Positions 30,804 through 42,102 of a DNA stretch of 60,528 nucleotides are shown here, in pieces. Origin of the DNA: VRUE01 sp036524775 (GTDB taxonomy: Bacteria; Actinomycetota; Thermoleophilia; Solirubrobacterales; 70-9). Location: positions 1-60,528 of the forward strand of contig DATDBO010000107.1 in the NCBI GenBank assembly GCA_036524775.1, in the 5' to 3' direction. The position numbers and the translations under genes were made by a program. Below the pieces are notes generated by a model. That model searched no databases and was not told where the DNA came from. It saw nothing but the letters and a program-made list of their open reading frames with translations. How positions within the stretch are numbered: position 1 is the first letter of the stretch; each line of letters opens with the position of its first letter.

Positions 30804-32144
30804 TCAGCCGCTTGCGAGCTCGACCGCGAAGAGGCGCCACTTGTCGGGGGCGCCCTTGAGCGTGTGGGTACCGCGCTCGGCGAACTCGATGCCGGAGCCG
30901 ACGACGAGCTCGCGCACCGTGCTGGAGACGAGCACCTCCCCGGGCTCGGCGAGAGCGCCGATGCGGGCACCGATGTTGACCGCCATGCCGCCCACGTCGT
31001 CGCCGATCAGCTCGACCTCGCCGGTGTGGATGCCGGCCCGCACCTCGAGCTCGACTTCGCCCACGGCGCCGGCGATCTCCGCGGCGCAGCGGATCGCGCG
31101 GGCGGGGCCGTCGAAGGTGGCGAGGAAGCCATCGCCCATCGTCTTCACCTCGCGGCCACGATGGGCGGCGAGCCGGTGGCGAACGATCGCGTCGTGGCGC
31201 TCGAGCAGGTCTCGCCAACGGCGGTCGCCGAGCCGCGCCGCCGTCTCGGTCGAGCCGGCGATGTCGGTGAAGAGGACGGTGGCCAGCGCCCGCTCGGGCT
31301 CGTGCGCGCGACGGCTGCCGGTGAGGAACTCCTCGACCTCGTCGAGCAGCGTGTCCTGATCCTCGGTCCAGGCCAAGTGGTCGCCGCCCGCCAGCGCGAC
31401 GAAGCGGGCGTGGCGGATCCGATCGGCGAGGAACCGGCCCTGCTCCACGTGCACGACCGCGTCGTCCTCGCGGTGCAGGACCAGCACCGGCACGTCGATG
31501 CTGGAGAGGACTCCTCGCACGTCCATCTCCCGGTAGAGATCGATCAGGGCGATCGCGCCTGCCGGGCTGGTGCCCTGGCGCAGAAGACGCGCCCACCAGC
31601 GTTCGAGCTCGGCGTCGTCGACCGCGCTCGGCGCCCAGTAGCGCAGTCCCACGGGCCCGCCCCACTCGCGACGCATCATCTGCGCCCAACGGTCGAGCGC
31701 CGCAGCGGGCACGCCGATCGGGAAGTCGGGCGAGCGGACCATCTTGGCGTAAGTCCCGTAGAGCACCAGCGAGGAGAGCCGCTCGGGCCAGGTGGCTGCG
31801 AACAACATCGACATCGGTCCCCCCTCGGAGACGCCGAACACGGCGGGGCGCTCGCAGCCCGCCGCATCGAGCACGGCTCGCAGGTCCTCGATCGACTCCT
31901 CCAGCGTGGGCGGCTTCGCGGGGCGGTCGGACAGGCCCTGGCCGCGCTTGTCGAAGACGACCACGCGGGCGAAGGAGGCGAGTCGGCGCAGCATGCGGGC
32001 CGTCTGCGGGCTCTCCCAGAGCAACTCAACGTGCGAGACGAACCCCGGCACGAACACCAGGTCGAGCTCGCCTTCGCCGTGTACCTGGTAGGCGATGCTG
32101 ACCCCGTCGGAGTCGGCATAGCGAGTCGGAGCGTCGAACTCCAC
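30804..32144 (-). CDS. Alpha/beta hydrolase - class III adenylate cyclase fusion
   Basis: About 446 residues from the GTG at 32144; the longer frame would overlap the divergent gene. Residues 1-265 form an alpha/beta hydrolase (VSEGGPMS nucleophile elbow with Ser, late GGDHLAW His). Residues 280-446 are a class III cyclase with LFTDIAGSTETAARLGD (metal Asp), VKTMGDGFLATFD and AVNIGARI. This actinobacterial signalling type may couple ligand binding by the hydrolase-like domain to cAMP synthesis; ligand unknown. Confidence 0.88.
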   Translation of the reverse strand: MEFDAPTRYADSDGVSIAYQVHGEGELDLVFVPGFVSHVELLWESPQTARMLRRLASFARVVVFDKRGQGLSDRPAKPPTLEESIEDLRAVLDAAGCERPAVFGVSEGGPMSMLFAATWPERLSSLVLYGTYAKMVRSPDFPIGVPAAALDRWAQMMRREWGGPVGLRYWAPSAVDDAELERWWARLLRQGTSPAGAIALIDLYREMDVRGVLSSIDVPVLVLHREDDAVVHVEQGRFLADRIRHARFVALAGGDHLAWTEDQDTLLDEVEEFLTGSRRAHEPERALATVLFTDIAGSTETAARLGDRRWRDLLERHDAIVRHRLAAHRGREVKTMGDGFLATFDGPARAIRCAAEIAGAVGEVELEVRAGIHTGEVELIGDDVGGMAVNIGARIGALAEPGEVLVSSTVRELVVGSGIEFAERGTHTLKGAPDKWRLFAVELASG

Positions 32145-32220
32145 GGTCTTTGAATCGTAGGACCGCGGAAACCTGTCGCCAAGCCCGTGCCGAGGGTCTA
32201 ACCTACGTTGGGCCTGGGAG

Positions 32221-32700
32221 ATGAAGGGACCGCTGGGGACACTCGCGATCGCCGCCGCGCTGCTCACCGCAGTGCCGCTTGCCCACGCCGAGGAACAGAC
32301 CCGCGAAACCTACAAGGCGCAGGTCGAGCCGATCTGCGAGGTCAACCGCGAGGCCAATGAACGGATCATGGACGGCGCGCAGAAACGCCTCAACAAGCGC
32401 GAATACGTCCCCCTGGGCAAGCAGTTCGTGCGCCTCTCGGAATCGTTCGGGAAGGTAATCCCGAAGCTCGCGGCCGTGCCGGCGCCGGTCGGCGACGAGC
32501 ACCGGGTCGAGCGCTGGTTCGAGCAGATGCGCCTGCTCAAGACGCGCCTGCGCCGGACCGGCAAGTACTACAAGGAAGAGCAGGAGATCAAAGCCGCCCA
32601 CGAAGCGATCCTCGCCGAACGCAGCGGCATCGCCGCCAACAACATCAGCATCGTCTTCAAGGTCCGCAACTGCCGCTTCAGCCGCTTCGACCGGGGCTAG
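32221..32700 (+). CDS. Secreted helical hypothetical protein
   Basis: 159 residues with a signal peptide (TLAIAAALLTAVPLAHA, cleavage near residue 23) and a mature helical domain with two Cys (EPICEVN and VRNCRF) that could form a disulfide. GGGAG directly precedes the ATG. No family recognised; related secreted proteins seem frequent in this actinobacterial group. It diverges from the cyclase gene. Confidence 0.7.
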   Translation: MKGPLGTLAIAAALLTAVPLAHAEEQTRETYKAQVEPICEVNREANERIMDGAQKRLNKREYVPLGKQFVRLSESFGKVIPKLAAVPAPVGDEHRVERWFEQMRLLKTRLRRTGKYYKEEQEIKAAHEAILAERSGIAANNISIVFKVRNCRFSRFDRG

Positions 32701-32716
32701 CGCCGCCCCGGCCGGC

Positions 32717-33526
32717 TCACTCAGACGATTCGGCGGCGGTACTGGTGGTGAGGCTCGACGCCGCCCCGCCCGAGAGCACGCGGCGAACGAGACGCGGCGC
32801 GAGGATGCGGACGACCGCGGCGAGCCCGTAGGGCCGCGGCACGTAGCGCTCGGCCTTGCCGCGCAGCCCCGTGTCGACGATCGCCTCGGCGACCTTCTCC
32901 GGCTTGGAGACCATCCAGCGGGTCAGCGCCCGCTCGCGCAGCTCGGTCGCCGGGAAGCCCTCGGTGGCGACGAAGCCCGGCAGGACCATGCCGACGTGGA
33001 CCCCGTGCGGGCGCTCCTCGGCATAGAGCGAGTCGGTCCAGCCGACCAGAGCGAACTTGCTCGCCGAGTAGGCGCCGGTGCGGGCGCGGGCGATGCGCCC
33101 GGCGGTGCTCGCGACGTTGACGATCGCGCTCGGCGTCGACTCGCGCAGCAGCGGCAGCAACGCCTCGGTGAGGCGGACGACCGCGTCGAAGTTGAGCTCC
33201 ATGTGGCGGTGCACCCCGGCGTAGCCCGTCTCGGCGAAGTGGCCGCGCCAGGCGGCGCCGGCGTTGTTGACCAGCAAGTCGAGACGGCCCCCGTGGCGCT
33301 CGACGAGATGGGCGCGGACGCGCTCGGGCGCGTCCGCATCGGTCAGGTCGAGCGCCAGCCAGGTCGCCGCGCAGGGCAGCGACTCGGCCAACGCCCGCAG
33401 GCGCTCCTCGCGGCGAGCGACCAGGACGAGCCCCACCCCGGGCTCGCGCGCGAGGCGCCGTGCCGTCGCCTCGCCGATCCCGCTCGAGGCGCCGGTGACG
33501 AGAAACGTCTTCATCGCCGCGCTCAT
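32717..33526 (-). CDS. Short-chain dehydrogenase/reductase
   Basis: 269 residues of classical SDR: cofactor motif TGASSGIGEAT near 11-21, NNAG near 90, catalytic Ser and YSASK near 155. The C-terminal extension suggests action on a hydrophobic or lipid substrate, but that is unresolved. The start may be the inner ATG (MKTFLVTGASS) at 33514. Confidence 0.88.
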   Translation of the reverse strand: MSAAMKTFLVTGASSGIGEATARRLAREPGVGLVLVARREERLRALAESLPCAATWLALDLTDADAPERVRAHLVERHGGRLDLLVNNAGAAWRGHFAETGYAGVHRHMELNFDAVVRLTEALLPLLRESTPSAIVNVASTAGRIARARTGAYSASKFALVGWTDSLYAEERPHGVHVGMVLPGFVATEGFPATELRERALTRWMVSKPEKVAEAIVDTGLRGKAERYVPRPYGLAAVVRILAPRLVRRVLSGGAASSLTTSTAAESSE

Positions 33527-33594
33527 GGATCAGAAAACTATTCGAAAAGGATGATTGCGGACATCTGTTCGACTCGACATACTGCGCAGCCGCA

Positions 33595-34644
33595 ATGGCC
33601 GAGACACCCGTCTTCCTCGACAAGCTGCTGCGCGCCGCAGCCCCCTCGGGCCACGAGGGGCCCGCCGCCGCGATCTGGCGGGAGGAGGCCTCCTTCGCCG
33701 AGCTCTCCGCCGACGGCCTCGGCTCCTCGATCGCCCGCGTCGGCGAGGCCGAGCCGCTGCTCGCCGTCGTCGGCCACATCGACGAGATCGGGCTCGTCGT
33801 CACCCACATCGACGAGAAGGGCTTCCTCTGGTTCGCGCCGATCGGCGGCTGGGACCCGCAGATCCTCGTCGGCCAACGGGTCGAGATTCGCGGCTTAAAT
33901 GGCCCGGTGCCGGGCGTGGTCGGGCGCAAGCCGATCCACCTGCTCGACGCCGAGCAGCGCAAGAAGGTGGTCGAGCTGAAAGGGCTGCACATCGACGTCG
34001 GCGCCGCCGACCGCGACGCGGCGGCGGCGCTGGTCCGCGTCGGTGACCCGGTGACGATCGCCGCCGAGCCGGTCAGCCTGGCCGGCGACCGGCTGGTTTC
34101 GCGGGCGATGGACAACCGCCTCGGCGCCTACGTCGCCCTGGAGGCGCTGCGGCGCTGTCACGAGCGCGGCTCGCTCACCGGGAGCTTCGCCGCCGTCGCC
34201 GCGGTGCAGGAGGAGATCGGCCTGTTCGGCGCGCGCACCTCGGCCTTCCAGGTCCGACCGGACCTCGCCGTCGCGATCGACGTCACCCACGCGACCGACG
34301 CGCCCGGCGTCGACGAGAAGGAGATCGGCAGCCACCCGCTCGGCTCGGGACCGGCGATCGGCCGCGGCTCGACCCTCTCGCCCAAGGTCTTCGAGCTGCT
34401 GGTCGAAGCCGCCGAGGAGGCCGGGATCGAGCACACGGTGAGCGCCAGCGGGCGCAGCACGAGCACCGACGCCGACGCGATCCAGATCTCCCGCGCCGGG
34501 ATCCCCACCGGCCTCGTCTCGATCCCCCTCCGCTACATGCACTCGCCGGTCGAGCTGGTCGACCTCGGCGACCTCGAGGCGACCGTCGAGCTGATCGCCG
34601 CCTTCGCCGCCCGCCTGCGCGCCGGCGTCGACCTCAGCCGCTGA
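33595..34644 (+). CDS. M42-family metallopeptidase
   Basis: 349 residues. Metal-binding motifs are visible: VVGHIDEIGLVV (His and Asp), SRAMDNRLGAY (bridging Asp), AVQEEIGLFGART (catalytic Glu pair) and a late HSPVELVDLGD (His). This is the M42 glutamyl aminopeptidase/endoglucanase-like family of cytosolic di-zinc aminopeptidases. It diverges from the SDR gene. Confidence 0.9.
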   Translation: MAETPVFLDKLLRAAAPSGHEGPAAAIWREEASFAELSADGLGSSIARVGEAEPLLAVVGHIDEIGLVVTHIDEKGFLWFAPIGGWDPQILVGQRVEIRGLNGPVPGVVGRKPIHLLDAEQRKKVVELKGLHIDVGAADRDAAAALVRVGDPVTIAAEPVSLAGDRLVSRAMDNRLGAYVALEALRRCHERGSLTGSFAAVAAVQEEIGLFGARTSAFQVRPDLAVAIDVTHATDAPGVDEKEIGSHPLGSGPAIGRGSTLSPKVFELLVEAAEEAGIEHTVSASGRSTSTDADAIQISRAGIPTGLVSIPLRYMHSPVELVDLGDLEATVELIAAFAARLRAGVDLSR

Positions 34645-35728
34645 GCGCGACGAGGCGCGGCGCCGTCTCGCGGCCGACGACGACGCGGTCGCGCCCGTCC
34701 GCCTTCGCCCTGTAGAGGGCGAGGTCCGCCTCGCCGACGAGCTCGTCGACGTCCAGCGGACCGGGCTCCGGACGGGAGACCGCCACGCCGATGCTGACCG
34801 TGACGGTGACGCCCACCGGACGGCGCTCGCGAACCGCCAGCCGCAGCCGCTCGGCGATCTCCACCGCCACCTCCTCCCCCGCACCGGGCAGGACGACGAG
34901 GATCTCCTCGCCGCCGACGCGGTAGATCGAGTCGCCCGCCCGCAGCGCCGCGCGCATCGTGTAGGCGACGTCCTGGAGGACGGCGTCGCCGGCGGCGTGG
35001 CCGAGCCGGTCGTTGACCAGCTTGAAGCGGTCGAGGTCGCAGAGCAGCAGGGCGTGCGAGAGGCCCTCCTCCTCGCTGGTCGGCTGGCCGTCGAGCTCGC
35101 CCAGCCGCTGCTCGAGGGCGTTGCGGTTGCAGAGGCCGGTGAGCGGATCGAGGGTCGAGCGGCGCCGGTGGGCGCGGTCGGACTCGACCAGCGCGCCGGA
35201 GAGGATCACCGTGCAGAGGACGAGGCCGGCCGCCGCCATCACCTCCTGCGCGTGAGCCGAGGCGACGGCGGCGTCGAGGCCGAAGGTCGATATCCCCAGC
35301 AGGACGAGGATGTAGGCGGTGCCGATGACGATCCCGCGCGGCTCGAAGCGGGCGCCGAGGGTGACGGCGGGTAGCGCGAGCCACATCAGCGCCGGGCTCT
35401 CGGCGCCGCCCGTGGTGACCACCGCGTCGGCCAGCAGCAGCGGCAGGATCCCCCAGGCGCAGGCGACCCAGACCGCCGGGTGCTCGCTGTTCTTCATGAA
35501 GCTGTCGGCGACGGCGAACCCGGCCAGGCCAGCTGCCAGCGGCGCCAGCCACCACCAGCCCAGGTCCGAGCTGAACGCGGCCAGGCCGAGGCCGAGGATG
35601 GCGAAGCAGGCGAAGCGGTACGGACGCAGGCGCAGCTCCATGTCGATCAGGCGCTCGCGACGGGCGTCCTCGCGGATCGCCCGCAGCGACTCGGCGTTCG
35701 GCCTCGGTGTGTCGGCGCGCAGCTTCAC
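34634..35728 (-). CDS. Membrane GGDEF diguanylate cyclase
   Basis: About 364 residues from the GTG at 35728. Residues 30-195 hold about six hydrophobic segments forming a membrane sensor. The C-terminal GGDEF domain begins DPLTGLCNRNALEQRL, contains DLDRFKLVNDRLGH, and has GGEEI at the signature, an accepted variant (Glu for Asp, Ile for Phe). No inhibitory RxxD is obvious. Likely makes cyclic di-GMP, though the Ile calls for caution. Confidence 0.85.
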   Translation of the reverse strand: MKLRADTPRPNAESLRAIREDARRERLIDMELRLRPYRFACFAILGLGLAAFSSDLGWWWLAPLAAGLAGFAVADSFMKNSEHPAVWVACAWGILPLLLADAVVTTGGAESPALMWLALPAVTLGARFEPRGIVIGTAYILVLLGISTFGLDAAVASAHAQEVMAAAGLVLCTVILSGALVESDRAHRRRSTLDPLTGLCNRNALEQRLGELDGQPTSEEEGLSHALLLCDLDRFKLVNDRLGHAAGDAVLQDVAYTMRAALRAGDSIYRVGGEEILVVLPGAGEEVAVEIAERLRLAVRERRPVGVTVTVSIGVAVSRPEPGPLDVDELVGEADLALYRAKADGRDRVVVGRETAPRLVALSG

Positions 35729-35810
35729 CAAGTGCGCATCGGTTCGCCGCCGCCCGGACTTGAGACTGCAGGGGACCTGTTGCTGCGTACTGTCTGCTTT
35801 GACCTGCTTA

Positions 35811-36869
35811 TCAGGCCGTGATCTGCAGACTTTTGGGTAATCCGCTGAGATTCCGACACCCGTCGTCCCCGACGACGACCAGGTCCTCGATCCGCACTCC
35901 GAACTCATCCGGCAGGTAGACGCCGGGCTCGATCGTCACCACATCTCCGGCCGCAAGCACGTCCTCGGAGCGCGGCGAGAGGCGAGGCGCCTCGTGCACC
36001 TCGAGCCCGACGCCGTGGCCGAGGCCGTGGCCGAAATGCTCGCCGTGGCCGGCCCCGGCGATCGCCTCGCGGGCGACCGCGTCGAGCTCCTCGCCGCTGC
36101 GGCCGGCGACGACGGCGTCGAGCGCCTTCGCCTGGGCGAGGCGGACGACCTCGTAGACCTCGCGGGCGCGCTCGCCGGGCTCGCCGACGGCGAAGGTACG
36201 GGTGCCGTCCGAGCAGTAGCCGTCGAGCTTCGCCCCCATGTCGAAGACGACGAGGTCGCCGGCGACGATCTGCCGCTCGCCGGGCTCGGCGTGCGGCAGC
36301 GCCCCGTTCGGCCCGGCGGCGACGATCGCCGGGAAGGACGGATCGGCGCCCAGCTCGCGGATCCGCGCCTCGGCGGCGCGCGCGATCTCGCGCTCGGACC
36401 GGCCGGCCAGGCCACGCTCGATGCTCCAGCGCCAGACCTCGTCGGCCAGCTCGGCGGCCGCGGCGATCGCCGCCAGCTCGCCCTCGTCCTTGACCCGGCG
36501 CAGCTCCTCGACCGCGCCTCCCGCCGCGACCGGCTCGGCGCCCTCGGGGAGCTTCCCGCGCAAGCGCTCGAGCAGCCGCACGGGGACGTGGTCGTCCTCG
36601 AAGCCGAAGCGACCGGAGAGGCGCGCGGCGATGCCGCCCAGCCAGTCGTCCTTGACGGTGACGGCCTCCCAGCCCTCGACCTCGGCTGCGGCGCGCTCGG
36701 TGTAGCGGAAGTCGGTCAGGAAGAGGCGCGTGTCGGGGGCGCAGACGCAGGCGCCGTTGGTGCCGGTGAAGCCGGTCAGCCAGCGGACGTTGGTCAGGTC
36801 GGTGACCAGGATCAGGTCGAGCTCGCGCTCGGCGAGCCCGGCTGCGAGGCGGTCGCCCCGTCCCCTCAT
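35811..36869 (-). CDS. Xaa-Pro aminopeptidase (M24B)
   Basis: 352 residues with a creatinase N-domain and the pita-bread metallopeptidase domain: DLVVFDMGAKLDGYCSDGTRTF supplies the two metal Asp, HGLGHGVGLEVHE the His, TIEPGVYLP and VRIEDLVVV the Glu residues. It cleaves N-terminal residues before proline. The aroQ-pepP order with efp nearby is common in Gram-positives, here separated from efp by five genes. Its ATG overlaps the aroQ stop by one base. Confidence 0.92.
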   Translation of the reverse strand: MRGRGDRLAAGLAERELDLILVTDLTNVRWLTGFTGTNGACVCAPDTRLFLTDFRYTERAAAEVEGWEAVTVKDDWLGGIAARLSGRFGFEDDHVPVRLLERLRGKLPEGAEPVAAGGAVEELRRVKDEGELAAIAAAAELADEVWRWSIERGLAGRSEREIARAAEARIRELGADPSFPAIVAAGPNGALPHAEPGERQIVAGDLVVFDMGAKLDGYCSDGTRTFAVGEPGERAREVYEVVRLAQAKALDAVVAGRSGEELDAVAREAIAGAGHGEHFGHGLGHGVGLEVHEAPRLSPRSEDVLAAGDVVTIEPGVYLPDEFGVRIEDLVVVGDDGCRNLSGLPKSLQITA

Positions 36870-37323
36870 CAGCCGGCGGAGACGTCGAGCTGCGCGGCGA
36901 GAGCCGCCAGCGCGTCGCGATAGCCGTCCGGGCCCTTCCCGGAAACCTTCGCCAGCACGAGGCCGTCGAAGACCGACACCCGACGCCAGTCCTGGCGCGA
37001 CTCGACGTTGGAGAGGTGGACCTCGACCGCCGGCAGGCCGGTCAGCTCGAGCGCGTCGGCGATCGCGCGGCTGTAGTGGGTCCAGGCGCCGGCGTTGATC
37101 ACGATCGCGTCGGCCAGCTCCGGCGCGCGGTGCAGGTACTCGGCGAACTCGCCCTCGGAGTTGGTCTGGAAGAAGATCGCTTCCAGGCCCAGCTCGCGCG
37201 CCGCACGCTGGATCCCCTGCTCCAGCTCGCCCAGCGACAGCCCGCCGTAGATCTCGGCATCGCGCCGCTCGAGCACGTCGAAGTTGACCCCGTGCAGGAC
37301 GGCGACGCGGTTGTGGGTCGAGG

Positions 37324-37327
<4 letters not shown>
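36869..37327 (-). CDS. aroQ: Type II 3-dehydroquinate dehydratase
   Basis: 152 residues. The catalytic Tyr lies in AEIYGG, the catalytic His in NAGAWTHYSRAI, and substrate contacts in VEVHLSNVESRQDWR. The usual NGPNLNLLG start is altered to HGVNFDVLER, but the flanking motifs are unmistakable. It performs the third shikimate step and directly follows aroKB. Confidence 0.92.
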
Positions 37328-38861
<1,534 letters not shown>

Positions 38862-38865
<4 letters not shown>

Positions 38866-40034
38866 CCGCGGAAGTCGATGCGGCGCTTGTAGGCGTCGAC
38901 CGCGGCGAGCACGTCGTCGATGTGGTCGCCGCCGAACTTCTCGCGGTAGCAGCGAGCGAGGACGAGGCAGACCATCGCCTCCGCGACCACGGCCGCCGCA
39001 GGGACCACGGTCGAGTCGGTGCGCTCGCGCAGCGCCTGCGCCGGCTCCTTCGTCTCGGTGTCGACCGAGCGCAGCGGCTTGGTCAGGGTCGAGATCGGCT
39101 TGATCGCCGCCCGCACGGAGAGCGGCAGGCCGTTGGTCATGCCCCCCTCGAGGCCGCCGGCGTGGTTAGTCTCGCGGTGATATCCGCGCTTCTGCGACCA
39201 GAAGATCTCGTCGTGCGCCTCCGAGCCCGGCCGGGTTGCGACGTCCCAGGCCTCGCCGATCGCAACCCCCTTGACCGACTGGATCGAGGCGACCGCGCCG
39301 GCCAGCAGGCCGTCCATCCGCTCTTCCCATGAGATGTGCGAGCCGAGGCCGGGGACGGGGCCGAAGGCGCGCACCTCGAAGCTGCCGCCGAGGCTCTCGT
39401 TCGCCTTGCGCAGCCGGTTGATCTCCTCGACCATCGCCACGCTCGCCTCCGGGTCGAGGCAGCGCACCGGGTCCTCGTCGACGGCAACGAAGTCCTCCGG
39501 GCTCAAGTCGGGGCGCTCGGGCGCTTCGACCGAGGCGATCTGGGTGACGTGGCTGTGCACGCTCACCCCCACCGCCGTGAGCAGGCCGCGGGCAAGCGAC
39601 CCGGCGGCGACGCGGGCCGCCGTCTCGCGGGCGCTGGCCCGCTCGAGCACGTTGCGGATGTCCGTGTGGCCGTACTTCTGCGCGCCGACCAGGTCGGCGT
39701 GGCCCGGACGCGGCAGGTGGACCTCGTCGGGCTCGAACCCCTCGACCGGCCAGGGGTTCATCCGCTCCTCCCAGTTGGCGTAGTCGCGGTTGGCGACCAG
39801 CACCGCGATCGGGCTGCCCAGGGTGCGACCGTGGCGCACCCCCGAGCGGACCTCGACCGAGTCGGTCTCGATCTTCATCCGCCCGCCGCGGCCGTGGCCG
39901 AGCTGGCGGCGGGCCATGTCGCGGTCGAGCGCCTCGCGGTCGAGCTCCAGCCCCGCCGGCATGCCCTCGACGATCGCGACCAGGCCGGGGCCGTGCGACT
40001 CGCCTGCGGTGGTGAAGCGGAAACGCGTGCTCAT
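38862..40034 (-). CDS. aroC: Chorismate synthase
   Basis: 390 residues; begins FRFTTAGESHGPGLVAIVEGMPAG, the family signature, with later GHADLVGAQKYG and the RASARET flavin-binding segment. Makes chorismate from EPSP with reduced FMN. It overlaps aroKB by four bases; aroE ends 12 bp before its start. Confidence 0.96.
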
Positions 40035-40046
40035 GCCGCGCTTAGG

Positions 40047-40838
40047 CTATCTGCGCGCAGCCCGGCGCATCGCCTCGAGCGAGGGCTCCCGACCGGTCCA
40101 GATCTCCAGCGAGAGGGCGCCCTGGCGGACCAGCACCTCGATCCCGTCGACGCCGGCCGCCCTCGCCGCGCCGGCTGCAGCGAGCAACGGGCTCGGCCGC
40201 TCGCCGTAGACGAGGTCGACGACGGTCTGCGCGGCGACGAAGCCGTCGGGGTCGAGCGGCAGCTCGACAAAGGGATCCTCGCCGCGCAGTCCCGCCGCGC
40301 TCGTGTTGACGATCAAGGCATATGCCGCCTGGTCCGGCGTAGCCACCGGCGTGCCGCCCAGCTCCTCGCAGAGGTGCTCGGCGCGCAGCGCCGTGCGGTT
40401 CCAAACGTGGACCGCAGCCCCCTCGCGCAGCAGCGCCCAGACGGCGGCGCGCGCCGCGCCGCCCGCGCCCAGGACCAGCGCCCTGCTCCTTGCCGGAGAG
40501 GCCGGAAGCGCGTCGAGCAGACCCTGGGCGTCGGTGTTCTCGGCGCGGATCTCCCCCGCCGCGAAGCTGAGCGTGTTGGCGGCGCCGATCTCGCGCGCGG
40601 TCTCCGAGAGGGAATCGGCGAGCGAGAGCGCCGCCTCCTTGTAGGGGACGGTGACGTTGGCGCCGACGAAGCCCTCCCCCGCCATCGCCCGCAGCCGCGG
40701 CTCGAGCTCGTCCGGCGCCAGGTCGATCGCCTCGTAGCTCCACTCCTCGGCGAGCCCGAGGTCGGCCAGGGCCGCGTTCTGCATCGCCGGCGAGCGCGAG
40801 TGCGCCACCGGCCGGCCGATCACGGCGAGGCGCTTCAT
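40047..40838 (-). CDS. aroE: Shikimate 5-dehydrogenase
   Basis: 263 residues with VIGRPVAHSRSPAMQN (substrate Ser residues), NVTVPYKE (catalytic Lys), the NADP motif GAGGAARA and the late RQGALSLEIWTG segment. It reduces 3-dehydroshikimate. Its start overlaps mltG by four bases, so it is co-translated with the upstream genes. Confidence 0.94.
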   Translation of the reverse strand: MKRLAVIGRPVAHSRSPAMQNAALADLGLAEEWSYEAIDLAPDELEPRLRAMAGEGFVGANVTVPYKEAALSLADSLSETAREIGAANTLSFAAGEIRAENTDAQGLLDALPASPARSRALVLGAGGAARAAVWALLREGAAVHVWNRTALRAEHLCEELGGTPVATPDQAAYALIVNTSAAGLRGEDPFVELPLDPDGFVAAQTVVDLVYGERPSPLLAAAGAARAAGVDGIEVLVRQGALSLEIWTGREPSLEAMRRAARR

Positions 40839-41689
40839 TCCCCGCAGCTGTCGGGCGATTCGCCGCCCGCCGCTTCGCGCGCTTCGTTGTAGCGGGCGAC
40901 GTCGGCTTCGAACTCGGCGGAGCTGGACGAGAAGGAGTGCTCGCCGCAGGTGCCGGGCTCGACCACGTAGTAGAGGTAGTCGACCTCGGCGGGACCGGCG
41001 GCCGCTTCAAGCGAGGCCAGGCCGGGGCTTGAGATCGGCCCCGGCGGCAGTCCGGCGTTGACGCGCGTGTTGTAGGGCGAGTCGACCGCCAGCTCCGATT
41101 CGGTCAGCGGCTGCTCGTAGTTGCCGGTGGCGAAGCGGATCGTCGCGTCGATGCCGAGTGGGATGCCTTCGCGCAGGCGGTTGTAGATCACCGCGGCGAT
41201 CAGGTCGCGCTCCTCGTCGAGCTGGGCCTCCTCCTCGACCATCGAGGCGATCGTGGCGATGTCGTGCTCGGTCAGGTTCTTCGAGCGGGCGTAGCGCATC
41301 TCGACGCCGGCGAAGCGGCGCTCGAAGTCCTCGAGCTGCAGCCGCACCAGGTCCGCGGCCGGGGCGTTCTTCTCCAGCTCGAAGGTGTCGGGGAAGAGGA
41401 AGCCCTCGTGCCCCGCGCTCGCCTTCAGATAGTCGCCGCGCAGGCCCGCTTCGCGGGCCAGCTCGGCGGTCTGCGCGCGACTGTAGCCCTCGGGCACGGT
41501 CAGCGTGATCGTCGGCAGCGGTTCGGGGGGCGGCGGCTCGTCGCGGCCGGCGTAGACGATCGCGCCCACCATCAGGGCCGCGCCGAGGAGCACCAGCGCG
41601 CTCACCGCGACCACCAGCCGACGGCGTCGACGGCGCTCGTGCAGGACGCGCCGACGCTCGGCGCGCAAGCGCGCCGGATCGTCAAGCAT
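40835..41689 (-). CDS. mltG: Endolytic murein transglycosylase MltG
   Basis: 284 residues, short for the family. A cytoplasmic Arg-rich tail and one TM helix (LVVAVSALVLLGAALMVGAIVYA) precede a truncated LysM-like portion and the YceG domain: GFLFPDTFEL, ASMVEEEAQ with the catalytic Glu, VIYNRL, YNTRVNAGLPPGPISSPG. It cleaves nascent glycan strands. The missing part is the first LysM-like half. It overlaps ruvX by eight bases. Confidence 0.9.
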   Translation of the reverse strand: MLDDPARLRAERRRVLHERRRRRRLVVAVSALVLLGAALMVGAIVYAGRDEPPPPEPLPTITLTVPEGYSRAQTAELAREAGLRGDYLKASAGHEGFLFPDTFELEKNAPAADLVRLQLEDFERRFAGVEMRYARSKNLTEHDIATIASMVEEEAQLDEERDLIAAVIYNRLREGIPLGIDATIRFATGNYEQPLTESELAVDSPYNTRVNAGLPPGPISSPGLASLEAAAGPAEVDYLYYVVEPGTCGEHSFSSSSAEFEADVARYNEAREAAGGESPDSCGE

Positions 41690-42089
41690 CGTCGTCGTCC
41701 GCCTCGATCGCCGCCTGCCCGGCGAGGTAGGCCTGCAACAGGTGCGCCGCAGCGAGCGAATCGGGTGCCGCCTCGGCCCCCTCGCGCTTGCTCGCCTCGG
41801 CCATCCGCGTCGTCAACCGCTCGTCGTAGGTCTCGACCGGGACGTCGAGCATCGCTTCGAGTTCGGCGCAGAAGGTGCGGGTGAGCGCCGCTTGGGAGCC
41901 CTCCTCGCCGCTCAGGTGCAGGGGCAGGCCGACGACCACGCGGTCGACCTCGCGGTCGGCGACCATCTCGGCGACCGAGCGCGGCTCGGGCGGCTCGATC
42001 ACCGGCAGCGGCGTCGCCAGCGTCCCGCTCGGATCCGAGATCGCGCAGCCGATCCGCGCCGTGCCGTAGTCGAGGGCGAGCACGCGCAT
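41682..42089 (-). CDS. ruvX: RuvX/YqgF-type nuclease
   Basis: 135 residues from the ATG at 42089. RNase H-like fold with LALDYGTARIGCAISD (first Asp), DRVVVGLPLHLSG (second) and VETYDERLTTRMAE (third). The family acts in Holliday junction resolution or 16S rRNA processing. Position between alaS and mltG is the standard actinobacterial order. Confidence 0.93.
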   Translation of the reverse strand: MRVLALDYGTARIGCAISDPSGTLATPLPVIEPPEPRSVAEMVADREVDRVVVGLPLHLSGEEGSQAALTRTFCAELEAMLDVPVETYDERLTTRMAEASKREGAEAAPDSLAAAHLLQAYLAGQAAIEADDDDA

Positions 42090-42102
42090 CAGATGGGCGC
42101 CT

